Positions 1 through 6,978 are shown, counted from the first letter of the stretch. The stretch is DNA of 7,113 bases from an uncultured Eubacteriales bacterium (GCA_900542615.1 UQOG01000100.1:1-7113), one strand, 5' to 3'. Notes: generated by a model from the letters alone, not told the origin. Made by a program: numbers and translations.

Positions 1-7
1 CCGGGCA

Positions 8-36
8 GGCGCGCTGCGCGCGCCCGCCGCCCCCCC
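8..36. repeat. GC-rich triloop palindrome followed by a C-run
   Basis: GGCGCGC (8-14), triloop TGC (15-17) and GCGCGCC (18-24) form a perfect 7-bp hairpin. It is followed by CGCCG and seven Cs (30-36). The same 17-base palindrome occurs at 7036-7052, and the whole 29-base unit recurs there in inverted orientation. This suggests a dispersed intergenic repeat. There is no T-tract, so it is not a canonical intrinsic terminator. Family membership is inferred; only two copies are visible here. Confidence 0.7.
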
Positions 37-42
37 GATGGA

Positions 43-74
43 GGCCCGACGGCATACCGCCTTACCGTCGGGCC
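43..74. other. 10-bp perfect hairpin in the leader region
   Basis: GGCCCGACGG (43-52) pairs perfectly with CCGTCGGGCC (65-74) across a 12-base loop. The base after the stem is G, and no T-tract follows on either strand. It could end an upstream transcript by a Rho-assisted route, protect an RNA 3' end, or belong to the adjacent GC-rich repeat. The sequence does not decide between these. Confidence 0.55.
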
Positions 75-149
75 GGGAGGGCGGCAACGGCCCCCATAGC
101 CTGTAGGGAAATCCGCCCCCAAGGGGGAAGCGAAGGATAAGAAAAGCCG

Positions 150-182
150 TTGTGTTTTTGAGGGAATGTGATACACTATAAA
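150..182 (+). promoter_or_regulatory. Probable promoter of the Dabb-uvrB-uvrA-nitroreductase operon
   Basis: An AT-rich island sits in otherwise GC-rich DNA. The best sigma-A fit is TTGTGT (150-155), a 16-base spacer and TACACT (172-177), preceded by TG at 169-170 as an extended -10. An overlapping TATAAA at 177-182 is a closer -10 match but has no well-spaced -35 box. Transcription would begin around 184-192, a short distance before the ribosome binding site at 198-204. No paired LexA box (GAAC-N4-GTTC type) and no Rex-type TTGTG...CACAA palindrome was found here. Confidence 0.55.
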
Positions 183-215
183 ATGAGTGAATAGGCGAAA
201 GGAGTAATAAAAACC

Positions 216-500
216 ATGATCAAACATATCGTTTGCCACAAATATACCGACCGGAGCCAGGCCCCCATTATCGCCAAAAAGCTGCGGGCGCTGGTGGGCC
301 AGGTGCCCGGGTTGATCAGCATGGAGGCGGGCGCGGATTTTATGGGCAGCCCCCGCAGCTTTGACCTGGCCCTGGTGGCGACCCTGGAGGACCGGGCGGC
401 CCTGGACGTCTATGCGGACCATCCCGCCCATGTGGCGGTGAAGGAATACCTCCATCCGTTCCTGGAAAAGGGTATTTCCGTGGATTTTGAGGTAGAATAA
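216..500 (+). CDS. Dabb (stress-responsive A/B barrel) family protein
   Basis: This is a 94-residue soluble protein with the pattern of the Dabb family, small ferredoxin-like alpha/beta proteins that usually dimerise into a barrel. The N-terminal strand MIKHIVCHKY carries the characteristic His4. A Gly-rich turn follows at about residues 31-40, then a strand at 48-56. The family-typical Tyr-x-x-His-Pro-x-His signature is seen as YADHPAHVAVKEYLHPF (66-82). There is no signal peptide or membrane segment, so it should be cytoplasmic. AAAGGAG at 198-204, 11 bases before the ATG, supports the start. It is the first gene of the operon, and uvrB begins 6 bases after its stop. Bacterial Dabb proteins have mostly unknown activity, although some relatives are enzymes in polyketide or aromatic metabolism. 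The family call is firm, but the function is unknown and a repair role would be speculation. Confidence 0.85.
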   Translation: MIKHIVCHKYTDRSQAPIIAKKLRALVGQVPGLISMEAGADFMGSPRSFDLALVATLEDRAALDVYADHPAHVAVKEYLHPFLEKGISVDFEVE

Positions 501-506
501 GCGGCC

Positions 507-2519
507 ATGAACCAATTTCGGGTGGTGTCCCCCTTTACCCCCCAGGGGGATCAGCCCCAGGCCATCGATACCCTGGCCAAAGGGGTGGAGCGGGGGGACC
601 GGCTCCAGGTATTGCTGGGGGTAACGGGTAGCGGCAAGACCTTCACCATGGCCAAGGTGATTGAGCGGGTGCAGCGGCCTACCCTGGTCATCGCCCATAA
701 CAAGACCCTGGCGGCCCAGCTGTGCGGGGAGCTGAAGGCGTTTTTCCCGGACAGCGCGGTGGAGTATTTCGTCTCCTATTACGACTATTACCAGCCGGAA
801 GCCTATATCGCCGCCTCGGATACCTACATTGAAAAGGTGGCCACGGTGAACGATGAGATCGATAAGCTGCGCCACAGCGCCACCTGCGCCCTGAACGAGC
901 GGCGGGATGTGATCATCGTGGCGTCGGTGAGTTGCATCTATGCCCTGGGGGACCCGGAGGAATATCTGAAGCTGTCCATCTCCCTGCGTAAGGGCATGGA
1001 GATCGATCGCAACGACGTGATGCGCCGGCTGGTGGATATCCAGTACCAGCGCAACGAATACGATTTTGCCCGGGGCACCTTCCGGGCAAAGGGGGACGTG
1101 CTGGACATCTTCCCGGCCAATTGGTCGGACAAGGCCCTCAGGGTGGAATTTTTCGGCGATGAGATCGACCGGATCAGCGAGGTGAACGTGCTTACCGGCG
1201 AGGTGCTGGTGGACCGGGCCCACGTGGCCATTTTCCCGGCCAGCCATTATGCCACCGGCCGGGAAAAGATGGAGGCGGCCCTCAAGGAGATTGAAAAAGA
1301 TATGGAAGCCCGGGTGGCGGAGCTGAAGGCTGCGGACCGGCTGGTGGAAGCCCAGCGGCTGGAACAGCGGACCCGCTACGATATGGAAATGATGCAGGAG
1401 ATCGGCTACTGCCAGGGCATCGAGAACTATTCCCGGTATTTTGACGGCCGCGCCCCAGGCCAGCCGCCCTTTACCCTGCTGGATTATTTTCCAAAGGATT
1501 TCCTGCTGATGATCGACGAAAGCCATGTGACCATTCCCCAGATCCGGGCCATGTACCGGGGGGATCTGGCCCGCAAGACCGAGCTGGTGGAATATGGGTT
1601 TCGGATCCCCAGCGCCTTTGACAACCGGCCCCTGCGGTTCGAGGAGTTTCAGGAGCGGGTCAACCAGGTGATTTGCGTATCCGCCACCCCGGCGGAATAT
1701 GAATTGCAGCAGGCAACCCAGGTGGCGGAGCAGATCATCCGGCCCACGGGCCTGTTGGACCCGGAGGTGGAGGTGCGCAAGGTGGAAGGCCAGGTGGACG
1801 ACCTGTTGGGAGAGATCCGGGGCCAGGTGGAAAAGGGATTCCGCACCCTGGTGACCACCCTCACCAAGCGCATGGCGGAGAGCCTCACGGAATATCTGGA
1901 CTCCATGGGGGTTCGGGTGCGGTATATGCATAGCGACATCGAGACCATCGAGCGGATGGAGATCATCCGGGATCTCAGGCTGGGGGAATTCGACGTACTG
2001 GTGGGCATCAACCTGCTGCGGGAGGGGCTGGACCTGCCGGAGGTGGGGCTGGTGGCCATTTTGGACGCGGACAAGGAAGGGTTTTTGCGTTCGGAGACCT
2101 CCCTCATCCAGACCATCGGCCGGGCTGCCCGAAACAGCCAGGGCAAGGTGATTATGTACGGGGATACCATCACCCCCAGCATGGAGCGGGCCATCGGGGA
2201 GACCAACCGCCGCCGGGAAAAGCAGCAGGCCTTTAATCAGGCCCATGGCATCGTGCCAAAGAGCGTCACCAAGGAGGTCCACGGCATCCTGGAGATCAGC
2301 AGCCGGCCCAAGGGGGAAACCCTGGGGGCTGCGGACCGGGAGGCCAAGGCGGAGATCTTGCAGCAGCAGATGCGCCAGGCGGCGGCGGAGCTGGATTTCG
2401 AGACCGCGGCCAAGCTGCGGGATCAGCTCTTTGCCCTTACGGGCCAAACCCAGGAGAAGAAAATTGCCCCCGGTATGCCGGGCAGCCGGCGCAAAGCCAG
2501 GGGCCGCACCAGGAAATGA
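507..2519 (+). CDS. uvrB: UvrABC system protein B, excision repair helicase-like subunit
   Basis: UvrB takes over DNA damage from UvrA, verifies it with its beta-hairpin and recruits UvrC for incision. The 670 residues carry the full superfamily-2 motor: Walker A GVTGSGKT (38-45, Lys44), the Tyr-rich beta-hairpin YYDYYQPEAY (91-100), VSCIYALGDP (141-150), Walker B LLMIDESH (333-340), VSATP (391-395), LVGINLLREGLDLPEV (498-513) and the arginine-finger motif QTIGRAARN (535-543). A C-terminal UVR domain at about 612-645, which contacts UvrC, is followed by a basic tail of about 25 residues ending RRKARGRTRK. Length is normal for the family, and the N-terminus aligns with known UvrB starts. The Shine-Dalgarno is weak: GAGG at 489-492 lies inside the Dabb gene, so translation is probably coupled to that gene. 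Intact and expected to be active. Confidence 0.98.
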   Translation: MNQFRVVSPFTPQGDQPQAIDTLAKGVERGDRLQVLLGVTGSGKTFTMAKVIERVQRPTLVIAHNKTLAAQLCGELKAFFPDSAVEYFVSYYDYYQPEAYIAASDTYIEKVATVNDEIDKLRHSATCALNERRDVIIVASVSCIYALGDPEEYLKLSISLRKGMEIDRNDVMRRLVDIQYQRNEYDFARGTFRAKGDVLDIFPANWSDKALRVEFFGDEIDRISEVNVLTGEVLVDRAHVAIFPASHYATGREKMEAALKEIEKDMEARVAELKAADRLVEAQRLEQRTRYDMEMMQEIGYCQGIENYSRYFDGRAPGQPPFTLLDYFPKDFLLMIDESHVTIPQIRAMYRGDLARKTELVEYGFRIPSAFDNRPLRFEEFQERVNQVICVSATPAEYELQQATQVAEQIIRPTGLLDPEVEVRKVEGQVDDLLGEIRGQVEKGFRTLVTTLTKRMAESLTEYLDSMGVRVRYMHSDIETIERMEIIRDLRLGEFDVLVGINLLREGLDLPEVGLVAILDADKEGFLRSETSLIQTIGRAARNSQGKVIMYGDTITPSMERAIGETNRRREKQQAFNQAHGIVPKSVTKEVHGILEISSRPKGETLGAADREAKAEILQQQMRQAAAELDFETAAKLRDQLFALTGQTQEKKIAPGMPGSRRKARGRTRK

Positions 2520-2558
2520 CCAAAGCCCGGGAAGAAAGGAACATACCGGCATAACCAT

Positions 2559-5381
2559 ATGAAAGAAGAACTGCGCATACAAGGCGCCCGCGAACATAAC
2601 CTGAAGAACGTCGACCTGACCCTGCCCCGGAATAAGCTGATCGTATTCACCGGCCTCTCCGGCAGCGGCAAATCCTCCCTGGCCTTTGATACCATTTACG
2701 CCGAGGGCCAGCGGCGGTATGTGGAATCCCTGTCCTCCTATGCCCGGCAGTTTTTGGGCCAGATGGAAAAGCCCGACGTGGACTATATCGAAGGGCTTTC
2801 CCCGGCCATCAGCATCGACCAGAAAAGCACCTCCAACAACCCCCGCTCCACCGTGGGCACGGTGACGGAGATCCACGATTACCTGCGCCTGCTCTATGCC
2901 CGCATCGGCAAGCCCCATTGCCCAAAGTGCGGCAAGCCCATCGAACGGCAGACGGTGGACCAGGTGGTGGATCAGATCCTGGCCCTGGGGGCCGGCCGGA
3001 TCCAGGTGATCGCCCCGGCGGTACGGGGCCGGAAGGGGGAGCATGAAAAGCTGCTGGAGCGCATCCGCAAGGACGGCTATGTGCGGGTGCGCATCGATGG
3101 GGAGGTCTACGACATCAACGACCTGCCCAAGCTGAACAAGAATCAAAAGCATACCATCGACGTGGTGGTGGACCGGCTCTCCATCAAGCCGGGGGTCCAG
3201 AGCCGGTTGACGGAGTCCCTGGAGACCGCCTTTGCCTTTGGGGAAGGGCTGGCCAAGGTGGACGTGATCGGGGGGGAGGAATTGCTCTTTTCCCAGAACT
3301 ACGCCTGCCCGGATTGCGGCGTCAGCGTGGAGGAGCTGACCCCCCGGATGTTCTCCTTCAACAACCCCTACGGGGCCTGCCCCCATTGCGGCGGCCTGGG
3401 CATCCTGATGAAAATGGACGAGGCCCTGGTGGTGCCGGATCCCACCTTGAGCTTGCGGCAGGGCGCCGTCAGCGTCAGCGGCTGGCAAAGCGGGGCGGAA
3501 AACAGCATTGCCGGCATGTACTTTGGGGCCGTGGCGGAGCACTATGGCTTCTCCCTGGACACGCCCTTCCAAGACCTGCCGGAACAAGCCCGCCACGCCA
3601 TCCTATACGGCACGGGGAACGACCGGCTGCATATCGCCTACCAGCGGGAGTTTGGGGCGGGCACCTTTGACGCGCCCTTTGAGGGGATCATCCCCAACCT
3701 GGAACGCCGCTATAAGGAGACCCAGTCCGACGGGGTGAAGCAGGAGCTGGAGAGCTATATGTCCAGCGTGGCCTGCCCGGCCTGCGGGGGAAAGCGCCTC
3801 AAGCCGGAAAGCCTGGCGGTGACCGTGGGAGGGCTGTCCATCGCAGCCCTAAGCGATTTGACGGTGCGCCAAGCCCAGGCCTTCCTCCAGGGGCTGGAGC
3901 TGAACGAAACGGAACGGCGCATCGGCGAACAGATCTTCAAGGAGCTCCATGCCCGCCTGGGATTTTTGGTGGACGTGGGCCTAGACTACCTGACCCTGTC
4001 CCGGTCCGCCGGCACCCTGTCCGGGGGCGAGGCCCAGCGGATCCGCCTGGCGACCCAGATCGGCTCCGGGCTGGTGGGGGTGCTGTATATCCTGGACGAG
4101 CCCAGCATCGGCCTGCATCAGCGGGACAATGCCCGGCTGCTTGCCACCCTGAAGGGGATGCGGGACCTGGGCAATACCCTCATCGTGGTGGAGCACGATG
4201 AGGAGACCATGCTCGCAGCGGACCATATCGTGGATATCGGCCCCGGGGCGGGAGAGCACGGCGGCCATGTGGTGGCCCAGGGCACCCCGGAAGAGATCAT
4301 GGCCAACCCGGATTCCATCACCGGCCAATTCCTTTCCGGCCGGCGGTGCATTCCCGTGCCCGCCCAGCGGCGGCAAAGCGACCGGTTTTTACGGGTGCGG
4401 GGCGCCCGGGCCAACAACCTGAAGGGCATCGACGTGGATATCCCCCTGGGGGTGTTTACCTGCGTCACCGGGGTATCCGGCAGCGGCAAGAGCAGCCTGG
4501 TGAACGAGGTGATCAAAAAGACCCTGCTGCGGGAGCTAAACCGGGCCAAGGTGCGCAACCCCGGGGCCTGCGAGGCCTTGGAGGGCTTGGACCAGCTGGA
4601 TAAGATCATCGACATCGACCAATCCCCCATCGGCCGCACCCCCCGGAGCAACCCTGCCACCTATACGGGGCTGTTCGACCTGATCCGGGAGGTATTCGCC
4701 ATGACCCCGGACGCCAAGCTGCGGGGCTATACCAACGGCCGCTTCAGCTTCAACGTGAAGGGGGGCCGGTGCGAAGCCTGCCGGGGGGACGGCATCATCA
4801 AGATCGAGATGCACTTCCTGCCGGATATCTATGTGCCCTGCCAGGTGTGTAAGGGCAAGCGGTACAACCGGGAGACCCTGGAGGTCAAATACAAGGGAAA
4901 GACCATTGCGGATGTGCTGGATATGACCGTGGAGGAGGCCCTGACCTTCTTCGGCCCCCTGCCCCGGCTCCAGCGTAAGCTCCAGACCCTGTATGACGTG
5001 GGCCTGGGGTATGTGAAGCTGGGCCAGCCCTCCACCACCCTGTCCGGGGGCGAAGCCCAGCGGGTGAAGCTGGCCACGGAGCTGTCCCGGCGGGATACGG
5101 GCCGCACCATGTACGTGCTGGACGAGCCCACCACCGGCCTGCATGTGGCGGATGTGGAGCGGCTGCTGGAGATCCTCCAGCGGCTGGCGGAGGGCGGCAG
5201 CACGGTATTGGTGATCGAGCATAATTTGGACGTGATCAAGACCGCGGACTATATCATCGACCTGGGCCCCGAGGGGGGCGACCAGGGGGGCCGGATCGTG
5301 GCCCAAGGCACGCCGGAGGAAGTGGCGGCTTGCCCTGCAAGCTATACGGGACAGTATCTGAAAAAACTCTTGGGGGTATAG
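2559..5381 (+). CDS. uvrA: UvrABC system protein A, damage-recognition ATPase
   Basis: UvrA dimerises, scans DNA for lesions and loads UvrB. The 940 residues show the tandem ABC ATPase layout. Half one has Walker A GLSGSGKSS (32-40, Lys38), the signature LSGGEAQRIRLATQ (487-500) and Walker B YILDEPSIGLH (510-520). Half two has Walker A GVSGSGKSS (638-646, Lys644), the signature LSGGEAQRVKLA (828-839) and Walker B YVLDEPTTGLH (852-862). CXXC pairs that should bind zinc are present at 121/124, 250/253, 274/277, 406/409, 738/741 and 761/764. Length and composition are ordinary. The ATG is the only usable start after the in-frame stop at 2517-2519, but the nearest Shine-Dalgarno, AGAAAGGA (2533-2540), lies 18 bases upstream, which is unusually far. 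It sits in one operon with uvrB, 39 bases apart, the usual Firmicutes order. UvrC is not in the window. Confidence 0.98.
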   Translation: MKEELRIQGAREHNLKNVDLTLPRNKLIVFTGLSGSGKSSLAFDTIYAEGQRRYVESLSSYARQFLGQMEKPDVDYIEGLSPAISIDQKSTSNNPRSTVGTVTEIHDYLRLLYARIGKPHCPKCGKPIERQTVDQVVDQILALGAGRIQVIAPAVRGRKGEHEKLLERIRKDGYVRVRIDGEVYDINDLPKLNKNQKHTIDVVVDRLSIKPGVQSRLTESLETAFAFGEGLAKVDVIGGEELLFSQNYACPDCGVSVEELTPRMFSFNNPYGACPHCGGLGILMKMDEALVVPDPTLSLRQGAVSVSGWQSGAENSIAGMYFGAVAEHYGFSLDTPFQDLPEQARHAILYGTGNDRLHIAYQREFGAGTFDAPFEGIIPNLERRYKETQSDGVKQELESYMSSVACPACGGKRLKPESLAVTVGGLSIAALSDLTVRQAQAFLQGLELNETERRIGEQIFKELHARLGFLVDVGLDYLTLSRSAGTLSGGEAQRIRLATQIGSGLVGVLYILDEPSIGLHQRDNARLLATLKGMRDLGNTLIVVEHDEETMLAADHIVDIGPGAGEHGGHVVAQGTPEEIMANPDSITGQFLSGRRCIPVPAQRRQSDRFLRVRGARANNLKGIDVDIPLGVFTCVTGVSGSGKSSLVNEVIKKTLLRELNRAKVRNPGACEALEGLDQLDKIIDIDQSPIGRTPRSNPATYTGLFDLIREVFAMTPDAKLRGYTNGRFSFNVKGGRCEACRGDGIIKIEMHFLPDIYVPCQVCKGKRYNRETLEVKYKGKTIADVLDMTVEEALTFFGPLPRLQRKLQTLYDVGLGYVKLGQPSTTLSGGEAQRVKLATELSRRDTGRTMYVLDEPTTGLHVADVERLLEILQRLAEGGSTVLVIEHNLDVIKTADYIIDLGPEGGDQGGRIVAQGTPEEVAACPASYTGQYLKKLLGV

Positions 5382-5384
5382 GCA

Positions 5385-6128
5385 ATGGCATACAACATGG
5401 AACGGTGGCACAGCGCGGTACAGGCACGGTTTTCCGTGCGGCGTTACGAGGGGCCCCCTGCCCCTGAGGAGCTGGAAGCCCTGGCCCAGGCGGCGGAGCG
5501 GATCGGCGGCGGAGGCGTGCGGATCCTGCTGGGCCAGGGGGAGGATATTTTTAGGCCCCTGTTCCTCAACTATGGCCGCATTACCGGCGCCACCCGCTTT
5601 GCGGCCTTTGTGGCCGGGGAAAAGGCCCAGGACCATACCGTGGGCTATATGGGGGAGGCCTTCATCCTGGAGGCCACCGCCCTGGGCCTTGGCACCTGCT
5701 GGGTGGGCGGGAGCTTTCGCAAAAGCCATACCGCCTCCCTGCTGCCCCTGGAGGCGGGGGAGCGCATCGTGGCCATCACCCCCCTGGGCATCCCCGGGGA
5801 AACCTATGTGGGCCGGCCCCGCAAAAGCCTGGAAACCCTGACCGGCCTGGATCAGGCGGCCCTGCAGGCCCTGCCGGAATGGCAGCAAAGCGCCCTTTCC
5901 TGCGCCCGCCTGGCCCCCAGCGCGGTAAACCGGCAGCCCTGGCGCTTCCAGCCGGAGGGAATGGGGATCCGCATCGTCAAAACCAGCGGGAACTTCGGCT
6001 TTGGCGGGGTGGATCTGGGCATCGCCATGCTGCATATGGAGCTGGGCGCCGCCCATTGCTCGGTGAGCGGCCAGTGGCAGGAGATGGGCGACCGGCCGCT
6101 GTTTGTGCCGGAGAGTGAAAATCTATAA
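5385..6128 (+). CDS. Nitroreductase-like flavoprotein, TM1586 type
   Basis: This 247-residue cytoplasmic protein carries nitroreductase-fold motifs, which in this superfamily bind FMN and use NAD(P)H. RFSVRRY (15-21) is the usual N-terminal flavin-phosphate region. The order is then unusual: GEAFILEATALGLGTCWVGG (90-109) resembles the normally late motif, while the normally early motif LAPSAVNRQPWRF (176-188) comes after it. A second, weaker late motif, VDLGIAMLHMELGA (209-222), follows. This matches the duplicated arrangement I associate with the TM1586-like putative nitroreductases. The start is 3 bases after the uvrA stop; GGGGG at 5372-5376, 8 bases ahead, can serve as ribosome binding site. 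An ATG at residue 5 is an alternative start. It ends the operon and no terminator was recognised directly after it. The substrate is unknown, and flavin binding is inferred from motifs only. Confidence 0.8.
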   Translation: MAYNMERWHSAVQARFSVRRYEGPPAPEELEALAQAAERIGGGGVRILLGQGEDIFRPLFLNYGRITGATRFAAFVAGEKAQDHTVGYMGEAFILEATALGLGTCWVGGSFRKSHTASLLPLEAGERIVAITPLGIPGETYVGRPRKSLETLTGLDQAALQALPEWQQSALSCARLAPSAVNRQPWRFQPEGMGIRIVKTSGNFGFGGVDLGIAMLHMELGAAHCSVSGQWQEMGDRPLFVPESENL

Positions 6129-6149
6129 CCGGATCCGTCAGGGTGTATA

Positions 6150-6178
6150 TTGCATCAGGATTGAGAAAAAGCTATAAT
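6150..6178 (+). promoter_or_regulatory. sigma-A promoter of rex
   Basis: TTGCAT (6150-6155), a 17-base spacer and a perfect TATAAT (6173-6178) form a convincing housekeeping promoter in the gap after the nitroreductase gene. Transcription should start near 6184-6187. The in-frame ATG at 6183 would therefore sit at or before the transcript start, which argues against it as the rex start. No Rex operator palindrome was recognised over this promoter, so autoregulation is not supported by inspection. Confidence 0.8.
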
Positions 6179-6189
6179 AAACATGATAT

Positions 6190-6222
6190 GGCCGCAGCTT
6201 CGGCTCCGTCCGGACGGCGGCC
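6190..6222 (+). other. Foldable 5' leader of rex
   Basis: GGCCG (6190-6194) can pair with CGGCC (6218-6222), enclosing two small hairpins: AGC-TTCG-GCT (6196-6205), with a stable UUCG-type loop, and the 12-base palindrome CCGTCCGGACGG (6206-6217). Together they would make a compact three-way junction right at the 5' end of the rex mRNA, 12 bases before the ribosome binding site. It matches no riboswitch class I recognise. It may stabilise the transcript or be incidental to high GC. Confidence 0.4.
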
Positions 6223-6245
6223 CGCAGAAAAATCGGGAGGCAATC

Positions 6246-6884
6246 ATGATCGTTCGCAAGGTGTCCGAGGCCGTTATCCGGCGGCTGCCTAAATACTACC
6301 GGCAGCTTATCGCCTTACAGGCCGCCGGGGTGGAAAGGATATCCTCGGGCAAGCTGGCCCAACAGATGCGGCTCAACGCATCCCAGGTGCGCCAGGATTT
6401 CAACTGCTTTGGCGGCTTTGGCCAGCAGGGCTATGGCTATAACGTACAGCATCTGCTGGAGGAGATCCGCAACATCCTGGCGCTGGATAGGACCTATCCA
6501 GCCATCGTGGTGGGGGCTGGCCGCATCGGTACGGCTCTGGCCAATTTCGACGGCTTTAGCCGGGACAATATCCAGATCCAGGCCCTGTTCGACATCAAGC
6601 CCGAGCTGGTGGGCCAGACCATCCACGGTAAGCCCGTACTCCACATGGATGCGCTGGAATCCTATATCCGCGACAATGGGATCCGTATCGGCATCATCGC
6701 CGCCCGGCGCAGCACCGCCCAGGACATCGCAGACCGGATGCAGGCCGCCGGCATAGAGGGCATCTGGAATTTTGCGCCGGTGGATGTGACCGTGCCCGGC
6801 ATCCCGGTGGAAAACCTTCACATGACCGATAGCTTGCTGTGTCTATGTTATCGGATCGGCCACCAGCTGGCAGACATGGAGTAA
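6246..6884 (+). CDS. rex: Redox-sensing transcriptional repressor Rex
   Basis: Rex binds operators of fermentation, NADH-oxidation and respiration genes when NADH/NAD+ is low and releases them on NADH binding. The 212 residues show a winged-helix domain with RRLPKYYRQL (12-21), SSGKLAQQMRLNASQVRQDF (33-52) and CFGGFGQQGYGYNV (54-67). A Rossmann domain follows with VVGAGRIGTAL (88-98, GxGxxG), FD at 115-116 after the second strand, and GIEGIWNFAPVDVTVPGIPV (169-188). Where many Rex proteins have a Val-Pro after the fourth strand, this one reads IIAARRSTAQD (150-160). The start at 6246 is chosen over 6183 because GGGAGG (6235-6240) lies 5 bases upstream, the promoter places the transcript start near 6185, and the extra 21 residues have no family counterpart. 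It is transcribed separately from the uvr operon and closed by terminators. Confidence 0.95.
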   Translation: MIVRKVSEAVIRRLPKYYRQLIALQAAGVERISSGKLAQQMRLNASQVRQDFNCFGGFGQQGYGYNVQHLLEEIRNILALDRTYPAIVVGAGRIGTALANFDGFSRDNIQIQALFDIKPELVGQTIHGKPVLHMDALESYIRDNGIRIGIIAARRSTAQDIADRMQAAGIEGIWNFAPVDVTVPGIPVENLHMTDSLLCLCYRIGHQLADME

Positions 6885-6887
6885 CCG

Positions 6888-6908
6888 ATACCTGCGGCAG
6901 GCAGGTAT
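6888..6908 (+). other. Perfect hairpin just after the rex stop, with a competing pairing
   Basis: ATACCTGC (6888-6895) pairs perfectly with GCAGGTAT (6901-6908) over a 5-base loop, starting 4 bases after the rex stop codon. There is no T-tract, so it is not an intrinsic terminator by itself. The left arm can instead pair with CGCAGGT at 6918-6924 through ACCTGCG (6890-6896), giving two mutually exclusive folds. It may protect the 3' end of the mRNA. Confidence 0.5.
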
Positions 6909-6930
6909 GGATGGATACGCAGGTTGTGGC

Positions 6931-6962
6931 AGGGGCTGCATGAGCAAACGTCAGCCCCTTTT
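6931..6962 (+). terminator. Terminator-like hairpin downstream of rex
   Basis: AGGGGCTG (6931-6938) pairs with CAGCCCCT (6952-6959) around a 13-base loop, followed by only three further Ts (6960-6962). Then comes the palindrome AAAGCGCTTT (6963-6972). The stem is strong but the T-tract is short, so termination here may be partial. The next hairpin probably finishes it. Confidence 0.65.
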
Positions 6963-6978
6963 AAAGCGCTTTTCGTTA

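Noticed and set aside
116..127. CCCCC-AA-GGGGG as a terminator or operator hairpin
   Set aside because: The loop is too small unless the stem opens to 4 bp, and no T-tract follows. It is probably a by-product of composition.
150..177. Possible Rex operator, from TTGTG at 150-154 and GTG-ATA-CAC at 168-176
   Set aside because: A Rex site needs a roughly 18-base palindrome of the TTGTGAAAT...TTTCACAA kind. The arms here are only three bases or are wrongly spaced.
2539..2552. LexA-like half-site GGAACAT between uvrB and uvrA
   Set aside because: The second half should read GTTC but is CCGG. There is also no -10/-35 pair in the 39-base gap, so this is not an operator-promoter.
4536..6056. Long open frame on the minus strand (506 codons) opposite uvrA and the nitroreductase gene
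   Set aside because: It lies antisense to two well-supported genes, is Gly/Ala/Gln/His/Pro-rich as expected from the reverse of GC-rich codons, and shows no recognisable domain.
6183..6245. A 21-residue N-terminal extension of Rex starting at ATG 6183
   Set aside because: The perfect -10 box at 6173-6178 places the transcript start at about this ATG, there is no ribosome binding site before it, and the ATG at 6246 has GGGAGG 5 bases upstream and matches the family start.
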